Shown here: in pieces, positions 34,182 through 43,420 of the stretch
How positions within the stretch are numbered: position 1 is the first letter of the stretch
How the letters are laid out: each line of letters opens with the position of its first letter
Assembly (NCBI RefSeq): GCF_001701025.1
Contig: NZ_CP016793.1
Span: 8,122,001-8,186,000, forward strand
Origin: Lentzea guizhouensis
Lineage (GTDB): Bacteria; Actinomycetota; Actinomycetes; Mycobacteriales; Pseudonocardiaceae
Length of the DNA: 64,000 bases
Direction: 5' to 3'
Notes under the pieces: generated by a model
The model's database searches: none
The model's input: the letters and a program-made list of their open reading frames with translations, nothing else
What the model was told of the DNA's origin: nothing
Made by a program: the position numbers and the translations under genes

Positions 34182-35215
34182 TTCTCCCCCTCCACCGGCA
34201 ACCTGGCGCTGACCACCCACTCACCGCGCCGCTGCCCGGCGGTGAGCCGCCCGCCGAGCAGCTCGACGCGTTCGCGCAGACCGGTCAGCCCGAACCCCGG
34301 TCGCCGGGGTACCCGGTCGGCCGGGTTGCGCACCACGACGGTGACCTCGTCGGCCTGCCCGATCTCGACCCGCACCGGGCCGCACCCGTGCTTCACCGCG
34401 TTGGTCAGCGACTCCTGCACCACCCGCAGGACGGCGTGCCGCGCCACCGCGTCCAGGTGGCCGACGTGCACGTGCAGCTCGACCGGGACTCCGGCGTCCT
34501 CGCAGCGCCGCTTCATCTCGTGCAACGCGGGCTCGAACTCCTGCGCCGCAACGGGTGTGACCGTCGGGTCGCGCAAGACGACGAGCAACCGGCGCAGGTC
34601 CTTCAGCGCCGCGGCGCTGGTGGCGTGGACCTCGTCGAGGACGCCCGGATCGTCGCGCAGGTGCCGGGCCACGCCGACCCTCAGCATGATCGACGACATG
34701 TGGTGCGCCACCAGGTCGTGCAGCTCGCGGGCGACGGCGAGGCGTTCCTCCGCGCGGGCCAGCTCGACGGCCTGTTCCCGGTGCCGGGCCCTGGTGCGCA
34801 GGTGGAGGCCGACCGCGACGGGCATGCCGGTGGCCAGCAGCAGCCTGATCGCCGTGGGCACCGGTTCCAGCGGGCCGGTCGAGAGGAACACCGCGGTCGC
34901 CGCCGCGTTGCCGAGCCAGGCGACGACCAGGACGTGCGGCCTCCGGTACCGGTAGGCGACCTCACCCAGCGCGAAGCCCGCCGCGAACTGGGTGAACGCC
35001 GCGCTGACCGTGCCGAGGTACAGCGACAGGCACATGACCGCGCTCTGGCCGACGCTCGCCGTCAACGGCCACCGGCTGCCCAGCACGACGAGAGCCGCAC
35101 AACCGGTGAGCACCACGACGTCCACGAGCGTGATGCCGGCGTTCAGCACGACCGCCGCCAGCACCGGCACCGCCGCGACGACACCGCGCACGACCGGGTC
35201 AGGCGGCCACCTCAC
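34178..35215 (-). CDS. Membrane sensor histidine kinase (HisKA_3 type)
   Basis: This encodes 345 residues from GTG at 35215, which overlaps the methyltransferase stop by 4 nt (GTGA). The N-terminal half has four or five membrane helices and little exposed sensor domain. The dimerisation box contains the phospho-accepting His166 in ARELHDLVAHHMSS. The ATPase part has the N box TNAVKHG and FGLTGLRERVELLGG. It phosphorylates the response regulator encoded next. Intramembrane sensing, as for cell-envelope stress kinases, is plausible. Confidence 0.92.
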   Translation of the reverse strand: MRWPPDPVVRGVVAAVPVLAAVVLNAGITLVDVVVLTGCAALVVLGSRWPLTASVGQSAVMCLSLYLGTVSAAFTQFAAGFALGEVAYRYRRPHVLVVAWLGNAAATAVFLSTGPLEPVPTAIRLLLATGMPVAVGLHLRTRARHREQAVELARAEERLAVARELHDLVAHHMSSIMLRVGVARHLRDDPGVLDEVHATSAAALKDLRRLLVVLRDPTVTPVAAQEFEPALHEMKRRCEDAGVPVELHVHVGHLDAVARHAVLRVVQESLTNAVKHGCGPVRVEIGQADEVTVVVRNPADRVPRRPGFGLTGLRERVELLGGRLTAGQRRGEWVVSARLPVEGEK

Positions 35216-36333
35216 GACCTGAGCACCCCGGCGATCTCGGCGATGCCCGCCGGTCCGACCCGGCAGCAGCCGCCGATCAGCCGGGCGCCCTGCTCGGCCC
35301 ACTCCGCGACCGCGAACGAGGCAACGGCTGGCCGCCGCCCCCACCGCCTTGCCCGCCACCGCCTCGGCCGCCGTCGCGCCCCGCCGCCGCACCGCTCAAC
35401 ACCGCACGCCCGCCGCTGCACCGCTCGCCGCCATCCCACCCGCCGTGCACCGCGCCGCCACCCCACCGACGCCGCGTCGCCCCGCCGCGCCACCCGGCGC
35501 CGTCGCGCCGCCGCGCCACCGGCGCCGCGTCGCCCACCACCGCCTCGCCCACCGCACCGCCAGCCACCGCACGCCGACCACGTCGCGGCGTTCCACTGCT
35601 CACCCGAGTTCGGGTAGACCACCACCGGCAGCCCGGCCACCGCCCGAGCCACCTCGATCGCCCCGGCGACCTCCTGCGGCGCCGAGCAGTTGATGCCCAC
35701 CGCCACCACCTCGCCGACCCCGCGGACCACCCCGAACGCCTCCTCCAGCGACTGACCGGCGCACGTCCGCCCGTCACGCACGCTGTACGAGAGCCACATC
35801 GGCACCCCGCTGCCCGCGACCACCCGCAGGACCGCCTCGGCCTCCTGGACGTCCGGGATCGTCTCCACCGCCAGCACGTCCGGTCCCGCCTCCGCGAGCA
35901 CCTCGATCCGGCGCCGGTGGAAGCGTTCCAGCTCGCCGGTCGTGAGCCCGTAGCGGCCGCGGTACTCCGAGCCGTCGGCCAGCACCGCCCCGTACGGGCC
36001 GACCGACGCGGCCACCCAGCGGGGTCCGTCCACTTCGGACGCGGCAGATCGCGCGACCGACACGCTGGCTCTCAACAGGCCGGCGGTCTGGTCATCCGTC
36101 AGACTGCGGCGGGCGAAACCCTCGAAGGAGGCCTGGTAGCTGGAGGTGATCACGACGTCGGCGCCCGCCCGGTAGTAGACGAGGTGCGCGGCCAGGACCG
36201 CGTCCGCGTCGCCGAGCAGCAGGCGCGCGGTCCAGAGCTCGTCGGACAGGTCGTGGCCCGCCTGCTCCAGGGCGGTCGACAACCCGCCGTCGAGCACGAC
36301 CACCCCGTCCGCCAGCGCGTTCACCAGGTCCAT
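35212..36333 (-). CDS. mmuM: Homocysteine S-methyltransferase with a low-complexity insertion
   Basis: The enzyme transfers a methyl group from S-methylmethionine (or SAM) to homocysteine. ATG at 36333 (MDLVNALADGVVVLDGG) is preferred; TTG and ATG codons lie 18 and 12 nt upstream. Conserved zinc ligands are present: the Cys in VGINCSAPQ and the Cys pair in LIGGCCRVGP. The protein is 373 residues against about 300 in the family. The excess is an in-frame stretch of about 80 residues rich in Gly, Arg, Ala and Trp between PNSGEQWNAATWSA and FAVAEWAEQGARL. The insert could disrupt the C-terminal zinc site, or be a tolerated loop or assembly artefact. The gene is translationally coupled to the downstream kinase. 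Confidence 0.82.
   Translation of the reverse strand: MDLVNALADGVVVLDGGLSTALEQAGHDLSDELWTARLLLGDADAVLAAHLVYYRAGADVVITSSYQASFEGFARRSLTDDQTAGLLRASVSVARSAASEVDGPRWVAASVGPYGAVLADGSEYRGRYGLTTGELERFHRRRIEVLAEAGPDVLAVETIPDVQEAEAVLRVVAGSGVPMWLSYSVRDGRTCAGQSLEEAFGVVRGVGEVVAVGINCSAPQEVAGAIEVARAVAGLPVVVYPNSGEQWNAATWSACGGWRCGGRGGGGRRGAGGAAARRRRVARRGDAASVGWRRGARRVGWRRAVQRRACGVERCGGGARRRPRRWRARRWGRRPAVASFAVAEWAEQGARLIGGCCRVGPAGIAEIAGVLRS
35335..35577. repeat. GC-rich low-complexity insertion in mmuM
   Basis: About 240 bases are built almost only from short CCG, GCC, CAC and CGC words on the + strand. Imperfect local repeats are present, for example CGCGCCACCCGGCGCCG followed by CGCGCCACCGGCGCCG. On the other strand runs such as GGCGG and GGTGGG recur, a possible G-quadruplex-forming strand. 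Edges are approximate and set by where homocysteine methyltransferase similarity stops and resumes. Confidence 0.75.
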
Positions 36334-36403
36334 CGGCCCGAGCATACGCAAGATCCGGTAACGTCCAATTCAGACAAATCGACCATCTAGGGAGAGGGCA
36401 CCA

Positions 36404-37405
36404 GTGCTTGAGATCAGCGGACTGACGTGGGCGGTCACGATCGGGGTGATCGTGCTCCTGCTGGCGGTCGACCTGGTGCTCGCCGCCGCCCGCCCGCACC
36501 GGATCGGCTTCCGCGAGGCCAGCCTCTGGTCGGTGTTCTACATCCTCGTCGCCGTCGGCTTCGGCGTGTGGTTCATGACCGCGCACGGCGGTGGCTACGG
36601 CGCCGAGTACTTCGCCGGCTACATCGTCGAGAAGAGCCTGTCGGTCGACAACCTGTTCGTCTTCGTGATCATCATGACGACGTTCCTGGTGCCCGAGGAG
36701 CACCAGCACAAGGTGCTGACGTTCGGCATCGTGCTCGCGCTGATCATGCGCGGCATCTTCATCGCGGTCGGCGCGACGCTGCTGTCGCTGTTCTCGTTCA
36801 TGTTCCTGATCTTCGGGCTGCTGCTGATCTACACGGCGGTCCAGCTGTTCCGGCACCGCGACGAGGACCCGGACGTCGAGAACAACATCGTCGTCACCAC
36901 GGCCCGCAAGCTGATCCCGGTCACCGACGACTACGTGGGCGGCAAGATCTTCACCAAGGCCGGCGGCAAGCGGATGGCCACCCCGCTGTTCGTGGTGCTG
37001 GTCGCGATCGGCGGCGTCGACCTGCTGTTCGCGCTCGACTCCATCCCCGCGGTGTTCGGCGTGACCGAGGAGCCCTACATCGTGTTCACGGCCAACGCGT
37101 TCGCGCTGCTCGGCCTGCGTGCGCTGTTCTTCCTCGTCAAGGGCCTGCTCGACCGGCTGGTGTACCTGTCGGCCGGTCTCGCGATCATCCTCGCCTTCAT
37201 CGGCGTGAAGCTGATCCTGCACTGGGCGCACGTCGACATCGATCCGCGCGTGCCCGAGGTGCCGACGCCGCTCAGCCTCGGCGTGATCATCTCGATCCTG
37301 GTCGTCGTCACGGTCGCGAGCCTCGTCAAGACCCGCAACGACCCGTCGGCGAAGGCGCACCCCGGTTCGCTGCGGGGCCACCGCGACCGGGACCGCGAAA
37401 AGTAA
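36404..37405 (+). CDS. TerC-family integral membrane protein
   Basis: The 333-residue protein has about nine membrane helices and the TerC landmarks YIVEKSLSVDNLFVFVIIMT and GGVDLLFALDSIPAVFGVT, with conserved acidic residues inside the membrane. TerC/Alx proteins are linked to manganese or other metal export, metallation of secreted proteins and tellurium resistance. The start is GTG at 36404 after GGGAGAGGG. The leader from the divergent mmuM gene is only about 70 nt, and no manganese riboswitch fold is visible. Confidence 0.92.
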   Translation: MLEISGLTWAVTIGVIVLLLAVDLVLAAARPHRIGFREASLWSVFYILVAVGFGVWFMTAHGGGYGAEYFAGYIVEKSLSVDNLFVFVIIMTTFLVPEEHQHKVLTFGIVLALIMRGIFIAVGATLLSLFSFMFLIFGLLLIYTAVQLFRHRDEDPDVENNIVVTTARKLIPVTDDYVGGKIFTKAGGKRMATPLFVVLVAIGGVDLLFALDSIPAVFGVTEEPYIVFTANAFALLGLRALFFLVKGLLDRLVYLSAGLAIILAFIGVKLILHWAHVDIDPRVPEVPTPLSLGVIISILVVVTVASLVKTRNDPSAKAHPGSLRGHRDRDREK

Positions 37406-37419
37406 CATTTGACCACTAA

Positions 37420-37433
37420 GTAACAGGTGTTAC
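37420..37433. promoter_or_regulatory. Palindromic TetR-type operator
   Basis: GTAACAGGTGTTAC is a 6+6 inverted repeat with a two-base centre. It lies between the terC stop and the tetR GTG at 37446. A further GTAAC half-site is at 37402-37406. The position suggests autoregulation of the TetR gene and its coupled hydrolase. Confidence 0.65.
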
Positions 37434-37445
37434 ACGATCCACCTC

Positions 37446-38021
37446 GTGGATCTGCTGACGACCGAGCCCGCGCTGGACCCGCGAGTGCGCCGCACGCGCA
37501 CCGCGGTCCTGCGCGCGGCGGTGGACCTGGTGAGCGCACGCGGCACGGCGGTCACGATCTCCGAGATCGCCGAGGCCGCCGACGTCAGCAGGCGGGTGGT
37601 GTACCAGCACTTCGGCGACCTCGACGGGGTGCTGCTGGAGGCCGGCGTCGACCTGGCGAGGCGTGAGCTGCTGCCCCGCCTCGACGGCGCCGACGACCGC
37701 GCGAACACGCTGCTGCTGGCCCGGCACTTCGCCGAGCACCAGCCGTTCTACGGCGCACTGCTGACCGGCTCGTGCGCGTTCGAGCTGAACCGCGGCCTGA
37801 TCGAGCTGTTCCTGCCGGTGAACCGGCAGGCGGTCGCGCAGCTGGTCGGTGACCGGGTGAGCAGGCAGGCGGCCGACGACCTGGCCGCGTTCGTCACCGG
37901 TGGCGCGAGCTCGTTCGTGACGACCTGGGTGATCGAGGGCGCACACGACCCGGAAGCCTTCACCGACCGGGTGCTGGGCGTGCTCACCGCGCTGACGACC
38001 GCCCTGGAGGCGACGTGCTGA
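37446..38021 (+). CDS. TetR-family regulator
   Basis: The 191-residue protein has the N-terminal helix-turn-helix TISEIAEAADVSRRVVYQHF and a helical ligand-binding domain. The start is GTG at 37446 with no obvious Shine-Dalgarno sequence; translation may be leaderless or weak. It overlaps the following CocE-type hydrolase gene by 7 nt, so the hydrolase probably acts on, or responds to, the ligand sensed by this repressor. The ligand is unknown. Confidence 0.88.
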   Translation: MDLLTTEPALDPRVRRTRTAVLRAAVDLVSARGTAVTISEIAEAADVSRRVVYQHFGDLDGVLLEAGVDLARRELLPRLDGADDRANTLLLARHFAEHQPFYGALLTGSCAFELNRGLIELFLPVNRQAVAQLVGDRVSRQAADDLAAFVTGGASSFVTTWVIEGAHDPEAFTDRVLGVLTALTTALEATC

Positions 38022-39620
38022 TCAGTCGTCTGCTGGAACGCAGGCTGCGGCTCGGGCCGCCGGCGACCAGGAACGTGGTCGTGCAGCACGGCCTGCGGGT
38101 GCCGATGCCGGACGGGGGTCGAGCTGCTCGCCGACCGGTGGCTGCCGCGCTCGGGCGGGGACGGGCTGCCGACCGCACTCGTCCGCTCCCCGTACGGCCG
38201 CGGTCTGCTGGGCGCGGTCCTCACGCGGCCGCTCGCCGAACGCGGGTACCAGGTAGTGGTCCAGAGCGTGCGCGGCGGGTTCGGCTCCGGCGGCACGTTC
38301 GACCCGATGCGCCAGGAACGCGCGGACGGCCTGGCCACGCTCGACTGGCTCGTCGCCCAGCCGTGGTCGGACGCGATCGTGCTGTACGGGATGAGCTACC
38401 TCGGCCACGTGCAGTGGGCGGTCGCCGACCGGCTGCCGCCGCAGGTCAAGGCGATGATCCCGGTCGTCACCGAGTCCGCGCTGACGCTCGGGTTCCTGCG
38501 CGCGGACGGGTTGTCACTGAAGACGCCGTTCGAGTGGGGTGTGCTCGTCGGCACGCAGCAACGGCGCTTCTCATTGCTGCGCAAGCCGTTCCAGGACCGC
38601 AGGACCGCGCGGGCGCTGCGGTCGCTGCCGCTGGGCGAGGCCGACGTCGTCGCGTTCGGCGAGCGGTCCGCCTACATCCAGGACGTCCTGGCGCACGACG
38701 CGGAGTCGCCGCGGTGGGAGACGTTCGACCACAGCCACCGGCTCGCCCAGGTGAGGGTACCGGTCAGCTCGGTCGCCGGGTGGTACGACATCTTCCTGCC
38801 CGGTCAGCTGCGGGACTTCCAGGCGTTGACCAGCGTGGCGCGCCTGACTGTCGGGCCCTGGACGCACTCGGACCTCATCCCGGAGCCTGTCGAGGAGGCG
38901 GTGTCGTTCGGTCTCGCGCTCGCCCGCGGTGAGGAGCCGCCGCCGCGTGCGCCGGTCCGGCTCTACGTGATGGGTGCGGAGGAGTGGCGGGACTTCGAGT
39001 CCTGGCCGCCGGCCGGGTACTCGCCTCGGCGTTTCCACCTCGGTGCTCCGGGTGCGCTGGTGGCCGAACCCGGCGAGTCCTCTGTGGACACGTACCGGTA
39101 CGACCCCGCCGACCCGACGCCGGCTGTCGGCGGAGTGCGGCTGAGCGGTGACGTCGGTGGCAAGGTCGACAACACCGAACTGGAGGCCCGCGCGGACGTG
39201 CTGACCTACACCACGCCGGTGCTCGACGCGGACGTCGAGGTCGTCGGCGAGGTCAGCGCCGAGATCTGGTTCTCCTCCAGCGTTTCGCACGCCGACGTGT
39301 TCGTGCGGCTGTGCGATGTCGACCCGCAGGGACGCTCGTGGAACGTGTGCGACGGCCTGGTGAGCCTGACGGACGCGGACTCGCCGCGGTGCGCCTCGGT
39401 GCGGTTGTGGCCGACCGCGTACCGGTTCCGGCGCGGGCACCGCATCCGGGTGCAGGTGTCGAGCGGCGCGTTCCCCCGGTACGCGCGCAACACCGGGACC
39501 GGCGAACCTCGTTCGACCGCAACGACTCTCGTGGCCGCGGACCAGACGGTGCACCACGGCGCCGGGCGGCCGTCCGCGATCGTCTTGCCGGCGCGCTCGG
39601 CTCAGGAGCCGCTGCGGTAG
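38015..39620 (+). pseudogene. CocE/NonD (X-Pro dipeptidyl-peptidase family) hydrolase, frameshifted
   Basis: The start is GTG at 38015 inside the tetR end. The frame reads RLRLGPPATRNVVVQHGLRV and then, after VPMPDG, the protein sense moves one base to VELLADRWLPRSGGDGLPTA. The shift falls in a run of five G at 38114-38118, consistent with one extra G. The remainder is intact: nucleophile in YGMSYLGHVQW, Asp in AGWYDIFLPGQ, His in GPWTHSDL, and the C-terminal jelly-roll domain. The family includes acyl-ester hydrolases and cocaine esterase. Either the gene is broken or one G is a sequence error. The end overlaps the convergent gene by 19 nt. Confidence 0.82.
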
Positions 39621-40180
39621 CTCTCGACCAGCTCGACGAACTCGCGCGGTGACCGGTCCAGCCACATCGGGCTGATACCGATGTCGAACCCGTACGTCTC
39701 GCGGTTCCACCGCAGCTCGTCGGCCGGACCGCGCACTTCGGTGGCGAACCGCTTCAGGCTGGGCACCATCCGCAGCACGTGAGCGAACGGCCGCAGGAAC
39801 CCGAGCCTCGCGCTGTCGTCCGGACCGGACGCCAGGTAGGCGTCATAACTGTTGAGCCGCAACGTGACCATCTTCGTCGGGTGGTCGACCACGTCGACGG
39901 ACCCCACGTCGGCCCACGGAATCCGGCCGCCCGATGACAGCTCGAGCCCGTCGCGGGTCAGGGTGAGGTGGGCCAGGCCGCGTTTCCTGGCCGGCAGCAA
40001 CACGAACACGAACCCACCGGCGAAGAACGCGATCGCGAGCGCGCCGAAGACGAACCCGAGGACTCCGCCGGACCGCAACAGGTACGAGCCGATCACGACG
40101 AACACGAAGGCGCCCAGCGCGTAGAGGGCGAGCTTCCACGGCCTGGGTCGCACCACCAGGCGGTCGGGGTCGGTCGTCAC
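39602..40180 (-). CDS. STM3941-like membrane protein with PH-like domain
   Basis: The 192-residue protein has two membrane helices near the N-terminus (LALYALGAFVFVVIGSYLL and a second ending in FVFVLLPARK). A cytoplasmic PH-like beta domain follows (LTRDGLELSSGGRIPWADVG), ending in WLDRSPREFVELVESYR. The last motif recurs in this uncharacterised family. The start is GTG at 40180. Function is unknown, and the gene is not coupled to neighbours on its strand. Confidence 0.65.
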   Translation of the reverse strand: MTTDPDRLVVRPRPWKLALYALGAFVFVVIGSYLLRSGGVLGFVFGALAIAFFAGGFVFVLLPARKRGLAHLTLTRDGLELSSGGRIPWADVGSVDVVDHPTKMVTLRLNSYDAYLASGPDDSARLGFLRPFAHVLRMVPSLKRFATEVRGPADELRWNRETYGFDIGISPMWLDRSPREFVELVESYRSGS

Positions 40181-40347
40181 GTCAGGCGAATACCCAGAAC
40201 TGTCACGCGTGAACCAGCTTGGCCCCTCGTCCCCGTGATCGTCCCGTCGCTAATGTCGTTGGTGCGCCCAAGAAGGCGCATTCCGACGGCCTGGCGTCCG
40301 ACCCCCACGCCGGGCCGTGTGTTCCACTCGATCATTGAGGTGAAATC

Positions 40348-40755
40348 GTGCGTGCTGTTTCTGCGTTCATTCTGGCCGCCACTGCTCTGGTGGCCACCGC
40401 AGTGCCCGCGTCGGCCGATGTGGAGGCCTCGGTCGCCCTTCAGCCGCAGGGCAGGCTGGAGGCACGCGGCGCCGCCGTCACCGCGCCGATCAGCGTGATG
40501 TGCCAGAACGGTGCGACCGGGACGTTGTGGGTGCAGGTCACCCAGAACGTGCGCGGCGAGCTCGCGATCGGCGACAAGTACGTTCCAAGCGTGCCGTGCA
40601 CCGGGAACTACGAAAGGGTGAACGTGACCGTGGTGTCGCGGACGAAGGCATTCCGCGCGGGCGTCGCTTTCACGACGGCGTCGCTGAACGTCTACCTGCC
40701 GCCGAGCGATTCCGCCGTGGTCGAGGACGACCGCGAAATGATGATCGTGCGCTAG
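40348..40755 (+). CDS. Small secreted protein of unknown function
   Basis: This encodes 135 residues with a signal peptide ending in VPASA-D (about residue 23). The mature 112-residue part is beta-rich and has two cysteines (SVMCQNGA, SVPCTGNY) able to form one disulfide. TTGAGGTG precedes the GTG start. Its TAG overlaps the stop of the convergent LacI gene on the palindrome CTAG. No family is recognised. Confidence 0.75.
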   Translation: MRAVSAFILAATALVATAVPASADVEASVALQPQGRLEARGAAVTAPISVMCQNGATGTLWVQVTQNVRGELAIGDKYVPSVPCTGNYERVNVTVVSRTKAFRAGVAFTTASLNVYLPPSDSAVVEDDREMMIVR

Positions 40756-41762
40756 CGGCGGCGAATTCGCGTTGATGCGCGGACCACGAGCTCCGGCTGG
40801 AACGTCACATGCCGGTGTTCGTGGTCCGGTTCGTTCTCCGCCAGCAACAACTGCGCGGCCGTCCGCCCGAGCTGATCCCGTGGCTGGCGAACCGATGTCA
40901 GCGGAACCGCCGCTGCCGCCGCGAACTCGATGTCGTCGTACCCGACCACGGCGAGGTCGTCCGGCACGTTCAACCCCTGCTGGGTCATCGACTGCAGCAA
41001 CCCGAGCGCCAGCAGGTCGTTGGCGCAGAACGCCGCCGTGGGACGCCGGGCCGAGGGCAGGCCGACGAGCCGCTCCCCCGCGCTGCGCCCCTCCGCGACC
41101 CGCAGACCGTCGGTCTCCAGCAGCGTGAGCGCGGACGGCGGCAGGCCGGCCTCCTCCAACGCCCGCAGCGCGCCCTCGTGGCGGTCGCGGACCTGCTGGA
41201 TCGACATCGGGCCACCGACCATCGCGATGCGGGTGTGGCCGGTCTCGACCAGGTGGGTCACCGCCAGCTCGCCGCCGAGGACGTCGTCGACGGCCACCGA
41301 GCAGTGCGTGCCGGTGCGCGCCTCGCGGTCGACCAGCACGACCGGGGTGCCGCGGCTCGGCACGTCGGAGAAGTCCGCGCCGACCGGGGTGAGCAGGATG
41401 CCCTCGACCCGTTGCTCGTGCAGCAGTTCCAGGTACTCGCGCTCGCGGCCGTCGTCGGCGGCGCTGTTGCACAGGTACAGCGCGAAGCCCGCCTCGCGCG
41501 CCGCGTCCTCGACACCGCGGGCCACGTCGGTGAAGAACGGGTTCGCCGCGTCCAGCACGACGTAGGCGAGCACCCGGCTGCGGCCCGCGCGCAGCTGGCG
41601 AGCCGACTCGTTGCGCACGAAGCCCAGCTCGGCGATCGCGGCCAAGACCCGTTCGCGCGTGGCCGGCGCGACGACGTCCGGCCGGTTGAGCACGTTCGAG
41701 ACGGTCGCGTTCGAGACGCCGGCGTGACGGGCGACCTCGCGGATGCCCACTGCTGGTTTCAC
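40752..41762 (-). CDS. LacI-family regulator of the rhamnose locus
   Basis: This encodes 336 residues from GTG at 41762, with AAGGAG 6 nt upstream. The helix-turn-helix is in GIREVARHAGVSNATVSNVL. A sugar-sensing domain follows (CANDLLALGLLQSMTQQGLN, LAVVGYDDIEFAAAAAVPLT). It is divergent from the rhamnose importer operon, and AACGTT-centred palindromes lie in front of both that operon and the rhamnosidase gene. It probably represses both until L-rhamnose or a metabolite binds. Many rhamnose loci use AraC or DeoR regulators instead. Confidence 0.88.
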   Translation of the reverse strand: MKPAVGIREVARHAGVSNATVSNVLNRPDVVAPATRERVLAAIAELGFVRNESARQLRAGRSRVLAYVVLDAANPFFTDVARGVEDAAREAGFALYLCNSAADDGREREYLELLHEQRVEGILLTPVGADFSDVPSRGTPVVLVDREARTGTHCSVAVDDVLGGELAVTHLVETGHTRIAMVGGPMSIQQVRDRHEGALRALEEAGLPPSALTLLETDGLRVAEGRSAGERLVGLPSARRPTAAFCANDLLALGLLQSMTQQGLNVPDDLAVVGYDDIEFAAAAAVPLTSVRQPRDQLGRTAAQLLLAENEPDHEHRHVTFQPELVVRASTRIRRR

Positions 41763-41776
41763 GGGCGGCTCCTTGC

Positions 41777-41790
41777 TTGAAACGTGACAA
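41777..41790. promoter_or_regulatory. LacI-type operator near the regulator start
   Basis: TTGAAACGTGACAA has an intact left half of the TTGAAAC-GTTTCAA palindrome and a partly degraded right half. It lies just beyond the ribosome site of the LacI gene, suiting autoregulation. Confidence 0.6.
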
Positions 41791-41856
41791 CGAATCGTAG
41801 CCCGACAAGTCTTGACTTCGCGCTGCAACGCACCCAGGCTGCACGTAACCCGCTCG

Positions 41857-41870
41857 TTAAAACGTTTCAA
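41857..41870. promoter_or_regulatory. LacI-type operator before the rhamnose importer operon
   Basis: TTAAAACGTTTCAA is a near-perfect palindrome with an AACGTT centre and one mismatch between arms. It ends 16 nt before the rhaT start. A TTGACT element at 41812-41817 may be the -35 of the controlled promoter. Confidence 0.8.
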
Positions 41871-41886
41871 CATCGAGGAGACGGAT

Positions 41887-43386
41887 TTGAGTCCTCCCGT
41901 GGTGGAGCTGGCCGACGTGAGCAAGGCCTTCGGTGCCGTCCGCGCGCTGTCGGGGGTGTCGTTGCGGCTGCTGCCCGGCGAGGCGCACGCGTTGCTCGGT
42001 GAGAACGGCGCGGGCAAGTCGACACTGATCAAGACGCTGGCCGGGGTGCACCGGCCGGACGCGGGCCGGGTGCTCGTGGACGGCGAGGAGCGCCGGTTCA
42101 CCGCGCCCGGTGACGCGCTGGCGGCCGGGATCGCGATCATTTACCAGGAGCCGACGCTCTTCGGCGACCTGTCGGTGGCCGAGAACGTCTTCATGGGCCG
42201 CCAGCCGCTCGGCCTCGGCCGCCGGATCGACGTCGCCACCATGCACGCGCGCACCGCGGAGCTGTTCGAGCTGCTGGGGGTCCGGCTCGACCCGGCCCGC
42301 CCGACCCGTGGACTGTCCATTGCGGACCAGCAGCTGGTGGAGATCGCCAAGGCGTTGTCGTTCGACGCGCGCGTGATCGTGATGGACGAACCCACGGCCG
42401 CATTGTCCGCGCACGAGGTGCAGCGGCTCTTCGGTGTGGTGCGGGCGTTGCGCGAGCAGAACGCCGCGGTGCTCTTCGTGTCGCACCGGCTCGACGAGGT
42501 CTTCGAGCTGTGCCAGCGGGCCACGGTGCTGCGCGACGGCGCGTTCGTGTGGTCCGGCGAGCTGGCCGGGGAGACCCCGGACTCGTTGGTGCGCAGGATG
42601 GTCGGCCGCGAGCTGTCCCAGCTCTACCCCAAGCAGGACACCACGGCCGGCGAGGTGCTGCTGGAGGTCCGCCGGTTGACCCGCGAGGGCGTGTTCACCG
42701 ACGTGTCGTTCAGCGTGCGGGCAGGCGAGATCGTGGCGCTCTCCGGCCTGGTCGGCGCGGGCCGCAGCGAGGTCGCACGGGCGGTGTTCGGCATCGACCG
42801 GCCCGACGCGGGCGAGGTCCTGGTGCGCGGCAAGGGGTTGAAGCGCGGCTCTCCCACCGCCGCGATGGCCGCGGGCATCGGTTTCGTGCCGGAGGACCGC
42901 CGCCAGCAGGGCCTGGTGATGGACGCGTCCATCGAACGCAACACCGCCCTCGCCTCGCTCGGCCGCCTGTCGACGTTCGGCCTGCTGCGCCGCCGCACCG
43001 AACGCGCGCTCGCCCAGGACTGGGCGGTCACGCTGCGGCTGAAGTTCGCGAGGCTGAGCGACCCCGTCGGTGTGCTGTCCGGCGGCAACCAGCAGAAGGT
43101 CGTGCTCGCGAAGTGGTTGGCACGCCGTCCTTCCGTGCTGATCGTCGACGAACCCACGCGCGGCATCGACGTCGGGACCAGGGCGGAGGTGCACCGGTTG
43201 CTGTCGGAGCTGGCCGGGCAGGGCGTGGCGGTGCTGATGATCTCGTCGGAGCTGCCGGAGGTGCTCGGGATGGCCGACCGGGTGCTGGTGATGCACGAGG
43301 GCCGGCTGGTCGAGGAGCTGTCGCGGGCGGAGGCCACGGAGGAACGCGTGGCGCTGGCGGCGGCAGGACAGGCGGTGGCCCGATGA
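41887..43386 (+). CDS. rhaT: Rhamnose ABC importer ATPase (duplicated)
   Basis: The 499-residue ATPase has two tandem nucleotide-binding domains, as in sugar importers of the RbsA/RhaT class. The first has Walker [13 protein letters not shown] and Walker [12 protein letters not shown]. The second has a changed Walker A ([12 protein letters not shown]) and the signature [22 protein letters not shown] at 41887 is chosen because GAGGAG lies 6 nt upstream. It energises the two permeases encoded next, and specificity is inferred from the rha genes of the same operon. Confidence 0.92.
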   Translation: MSPPVVELADVSKAFGAVRALSGVSLRLLPGEAHALLGENGAGKSTLIKTLAGVHRPDAGRVLVDGEERRFTAPGDALAAGIAIIYQEPTLFGDLSVAENVFMGRQPLGLGRRIDVATMHARTAELFELLGVRLDPARPTRGLSIADQQLVEIAKALSFDARVIVMDEPTAALSAHEVQRLFGVVRALREQNAAVLFVSHRLDEVFELCQRATVLRDGAFVWSGELAGETPDSLVRRMVGRELSQLYPKQDTTAGEVLLEVRRLTREGVFTDVSFSVRAGEIVALSGLVGAGRSEVARAVFGIDRPDAGEVLVRGKGLKRGSPTAAMAAGIGFVPEDRRQQGLVMDASIERNTALASLGRLSTFGLLRRRTERALAQDWAVTLRLKFARLSDPVGVLSGGNQQKVVLAKWLARRPSVLIVDEPTRGIDVGTRAEVHRLLSELAGQGVAVLMISSELPEVLGMADRVLVMHEGRLVEELSRAEATEERVALAAAGQAVAR

Positions 43387-43420
43387 CGCACCCCACCCGC
43401 CGACCTCAGGAGGTGTCACG

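Noticed and set aside
36334..36403. Manganese (yybP-ykoY) riboswitch before terC
   Set aside because: The leader is only about 70 nt and shows no matching stem-loop pair, too short for that riboswitch.
40263..40280. TGCGCC/GGCGCA hairpin upstream of the small secreted protein
   Set aside because: The stem is only six base pairs with no supporting context; it is likely to occur by chance in GC-rich DNA.
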